Shown: positions 61,190-64,000 of the stretch, one piece after another
Position numbering within the stretch: the first letter of the stretch is position 1
How the letters are laid out: each line of letters starts with the position of its first letter
Origin: Viscum album
Lineage: Eukaryota; Streptophyta; Magnoliopsida; Santalales; Viscaceae
Direction of reading: 5' to 3'
DNA: 64,000 nt
NCBI GenBank assembly: GCA_963277665.1
Contig: OY728147.1
Location: forward strand, 1,261,881,424-1,261,945,423
Notes under the pieces: generated by a model
Seen by the model: the letters and a program-made list of their open reading frames with translations, nothing else
Databases searched by the model: none
What the model was told of the DNA's origin: nothing
Position numbers and translations under genes: made by a program

Positions 61190-61500
61190 TTTTTTTTTAA
61201 TTTTTAGGGTCAATCCCCATTTCATTAATATAAAAAATATTTAACCTCTTTAGGAACTGGGAAAGAGAGAACCCAATACAAACAAGGGAAAAATCGTTAA
61301 AGAAACAAAATAAAAAAGGTCAAAGTGATTTGGAAAGTATAAAGGAAGAAAGCATAAAATAAAGCACTAGAAAAGGCATCATCTCCCCCTCTCCAGATAT
61401 TGAAATAGTGAGATCAATAAAAAAGATGTGTTACCCCCTCTGCCAAGAAGTTGCACCATGTTAGCGGCACAATGTGGCAAAGCACCTCTCTAACCAACAC
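61190..61500 (-). mobile_element. Probable LINE 3' end, 5'-truncated
   Basis: Absent from F1, so it was inserted later. Read on the minus strand it ends GGGGATTGACCC followed by an A-rich tail (TAAAAATTAAAAAAAAA), preceded by a T-rich 3' UTR. This is the layout of a plant LINE 3' end. AAAATTT-like words on both sides may be the target duplication. No coding motif is long enough to name the family. Confidence 0.5.
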
Positions 61501-62422
61501 AAAATTTATTCAAATGACCGAAATTGGAATAATTTACATAAATATAATTTAAAACCAATTAAAAATAAAATTTAACTATATAAATAAATTATAATAAAAT
61601 TTAATTTTCAATTAAAATTTAGAATTTTCACTATTCATCAAAAAAATGAAACTTTTTTGGAAAAATACTAAAAAATCGCCCAAAATAAATTTTGATATTA
61701 CACTTTTAAAAATTAATTTTATTTTTTCAAATAAAAAATTATAAAAGTGTCAAAAATCAGTTTTAAAACAATTCTACCATTAAAAGGTGGAGAAACTAAC
61801 TTTTAAAAAAAATATAGCTTTTATGCCTAAAATTGGATTGGTTCTTATAGTATGCCTATCAAACATATTGGATTAATTTCAAAAAATTGGTTGAATTTAT
61901 AATATATAAATTTCATTAATATCTCTAACTAATATTGATTAATTTAATTTATTAAGATAAAATTCCTTTACAGGCATAAAAATAGTTTTTTATAAAAACA
62001 CATCCTTTATATTCAATTGGTTTTTATTTTCATTTATAGTTAGTTGATAACCAAATAATTAATTTTATAAACATTTATATACCATTGTTTTATAATTTAG
62101 TTAATATTATTCATATATTCTATTCCAATATCTAGGTTATAACTAAAAAAAATTTAATAATATTATTAACATTATATTATAGTTTGGTAAAATTCAATCT
62201 TGTGTGTAATGAAAGCTACAGAAGGAAATAAATATTGTGTGTAACATAAGACAAACATAGTGTTACATCTACCAAAATCTAATCTAAGTGTTGTTTAGAG
62301 TGTAATAATAAATTTGTGTTGCATTTAAAGCAATCATAACTTGGTGTAGTGTTCAATTCAAGCCATAAAAGAAATTTAATTTATTCAAAAAATAATAATT
62401 CATAAAAATTTGGGGTGTTATA

Positions 62423-63290
62423 GTTTCCAATTGGGATCTCCAATTCACTTATCATTTTTATAGAGTCCTCTAGGATTTGATTAGATCTAATTTAAATTTG
62501 TGTATGACATTCCGTCCTCAGAAAGATGGTAAAATGAAACATCCTATAAAGTTTCTGTAGGACATGTTTTCTGCTTGTTTCCTTAACTTTGAATGGGTTT
62601 ATGATTTTCATTTGGGACAGGTTGAGTTTTCCTATAATAACATCTATCAGTAAACCATCAAGATGGAACCCTTTGAGGCCTTGTATTGTCATATTTATAA
62701 ATATCTACTCTATTGGATGGAGATTGTTAAATATTCATTGGTGTGACCTAGTATGGTCCAAGAGATTGTGGATCATATTCATTTGTTTTTTAATAGAATG
62801 ATAATAACATAGATCTTGTATAAGTATTATCTTAATCATCATATATTCCCTTTATAGTTTTTGGTCATTGACTTTTTTTTTAGAGTCTCACATCAGTTGG
62901 TTTATCAACATCATGGAAGATATGGGAAGTTGGCACCTAGATACATGGGACAATTTGATGTTTTTTAGTGGATTTTAAAGGCATACCATTTGTCCTCACC
63001 ACCATAGATAATGTAAATTTATGATACATTTCACATATCACACCTCAAGAAGTACCTTTTAGAAACATATCATTTCTTGATTTGGGAGGGCCTTAATGTG
63101 GAACAAGATATGACCATAACTAAGAATTTGATTTGGATTATTTATTCTTAGACAAAGGTTCTTCAAAAAAAATTCATACCCTTGGTGTAGGTTTTGTGGC
63201 AACATGGTTCTAATTATCATGGAACGTTGGAGAAAAAGGCATTGATGAGAGAGGAATGGACTCACCAATTTCATATGTATCCTTCTTGAT
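62423..63290 (+). pseudogene. Element E integrase core and C-terminus
   Basis: Continues the E frame after F: DLQFTYHFY (family DRDPRFTSRFW), FRPQKDGKM near 62,512 (FHPQTDGQ, with the catalytic Glu region degraded), VEFSYNNIYQ near 62,625, MEPFEALY near 62,665, YGKLAPRYMGQFD near 62,920, and a tail LWQHGSN.. to REEWTHQFHMYPS near 63,190-63,285. This is the chromovirus-type integrase C-terminus. Stops and frameshifts are present. Confidence 0.75.
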
Positions 63291-63332
63291 AGAACTTCTA
63301 GGGAAATAATTGATTTTTTTATTAGGGAGAAC

Positions 63333-64000
63333 TATAATATCCAGACACCAGCTTTCTGGTATGAACCTTGGTTTATTATGGATCTTTTATTTATCTCATT
63401 GATATCTAGTAGTAATCATTAATTCTTGGTTTATTCCAGCTTGTTTGATCCTTTTAAATGGTAATGGGTATGTGTTAATCCATTTTTAATGGTTCAGTAG
63501 ATACCTAAGGGGTTTAGTTCAATAGTGGGTATGGTCCTCTAGATTGAATAGCTACAAGAGGCTCATCAAATTCCTAGTGAGTTCCATCGGCCAGCTGATG
63601 GGAGGCTAGTAGTGAGTTCTTACAATAACGTGCCCACTATCCAGCTAATGAGGTACATTGGCCCACTGATAGGACACTGGAAGAAAAGAAGTTACTATAG
63701 GAACTCCACTGTCTATTTGGTAAGGTTTCCAAGATAACATTCATTCTACAAGGCACCACCGGCTAGTCAGTGGGTTCCATAAGCTATCTGGTGATGATGA
63801 TGTGGCTGATAAATATTAGGGTAGTATCATAATTCTATTTTATTTATTCTCTATTTTATTTCTAATATCTCCTCCCTTGAACCTATTTCGATCATAACCA
63901 ATGTGGAGACACTCTTAAGGTGATTTTGGCCCTTCCATCCTTTTTTCTTCAGGTATTGAAGTATCGTTTGAAGCGTTTGATCTCCCTCGATAAGTTTGTT
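63333..64000 (+). mobile_element. Element E 3' LTR (start only)
   Basis: It begins TATAATATCCAGACACC after a purine run TTAGGGAGAAC. It aligns in order with the first 670 or so bases of the 5' LTR, including CTACAAGA near 63,550 and CCTCCCTTGAACC near 63,870. It is cut by the window end. Confidence 0.65.

Larger units (their letters stand above)
52934..62422 (-). mobile_element. Element F: LTR element without gag or pol
   Basis: A minus-strand element: 5' LTR 59455-62422, primer-site remnant 59441-59452, interior 57618-59454 (1.8 kb) and 3' LTR 52934-57617. It is a diverged relative of B and C, with a similar leader, similar interior text and a similar promoter. No zinc knuckle, capsid or pol motif is visible. 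It would be a purely parasitic (LARD-like) element, or one that lost gag. It sits in the E integrase at the SDRD region. Confidence 0.72.
59455..62422 (-). mobile_element. Element F 5' LTR (F2), with 2-kb deletion and LINE insertion
   Basis: 2968 bp against 4684 for F1. Alignment by eye shows that the segment matching about 53,655-55,695 of F1 is missing at about 60,148, and that about 310 bp is inserted at 61190-61500. The minisatellite (59976-60143) and TATA box (60734-60740) remain. Confidence 0.7.
49974..64000 (+). mobile_element. Element E: internally deleted gypsy element (runs off right edge)
   Basis: A plus-strand element: 5' LTR 49974-52258, a short interior that goes almost directly from leader to integrase, then the 3' LTR from about 63333 to the window end. 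Gag, protease, RT and RNase H are missing, so a deletion of several kilobases is inferred from the usual gene order. Element F interrupts the integrase. The integrase text resembles the Tekay lineage. Confidence 0.75.

Noticed and set aside
62492..62801. Overlapping short frames on both strands near 62.5-62.8 kb as host genes
   Set aside because: The plus strand here is decayed E integrase (FRPQKDG, VEFSYNN, MEPFEALY); the frames are fragments or shadows of it.
1..64000. A host gene, defence system or gene cluster
   Set aside because: I looked for conserved protein families outside Ty3/gypsy domains on both strands and saw none; every long stretch fits an LTR element or its flank.

Overview
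The window is plant nuclear repeat DNA. I find no host gene, rRNA or functional tRNA gene. Practically all 64 kb can be assigned to nested, decayed LTR retrotransposons of the Ty3/gypsy superfamily. Where a primer-binding site can be read it matches plant initiator methionine tRNA (TGGTATCAGAGG or a mutated form). The pol sequences look most like the Tekay/Del chromovirus lineage. This fits a flowering plant with a large, repeat-rich genome; the species cannot be told from the sequence.

Layout, left to right. (1) 1-17761: element C, minus strand. Its internal gag remnant runs off the left edge, and its LTR (1442-5003 plus 16196-17761) is split by element B. (2) 5004-16195: element B, minus strand, complete, with two 4.2 kb LTRs around a 2.8 kb interior that holds gag but no pol. 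(3) 17767-43302: element D, minus strand, a Tekay-type gag-pol wreck whose integrase is split by the composite A. (4) 20019-39944: composite A, plus strand, three LTRs alternating with two gag-pol interiors (LTR-int-LTR-int-LTR), bounded by one perfect 5-bp target duplication CAGAT. (5) 43303-47492: a third B-family LTR, trimmed at its left end and fused directly to D gag. (6) 47493-49973: fragments of two further minus-strand elements. (7) 49974-64000: element E, plus strand, with a large internal deletion and its integrase split by element F. (8) 52934-62422: element F, minus strand, with LTRs but no recognisable gag or pol; its right LTR carries a LINE 3' end.

Families B, C and F share LTR architecture. 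On the minus strand each has an upstream block of short repeats, a conserved TATA box, a conserved GGTAA-type splice-donor-like site, and then three spaced hairpin-like motifs. The hairpins are best kept in B and C. Each has a conserved loop ending in the 10-nt palindrome CGTACGTACG, while the stems differ in sequence yet stay self-complementary. By position they would lie in the transcribed leader RNA. This resembles a retroviral dimerisation or packaging signal and is the most interesting unexplained signal here.

The second point of interest is composite A. Its two interiors are exactly the same length (4833 bp), differ by about 5% in a sampled stretch, and share five in-frame stop positions. 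Most of their remaining stops look like deaminated methylcytosine (CAG to TAG, CGA to TGA). The pattern suggests that an already defective element was mobilised in trans and that the tandem formed at or soon after insertion.
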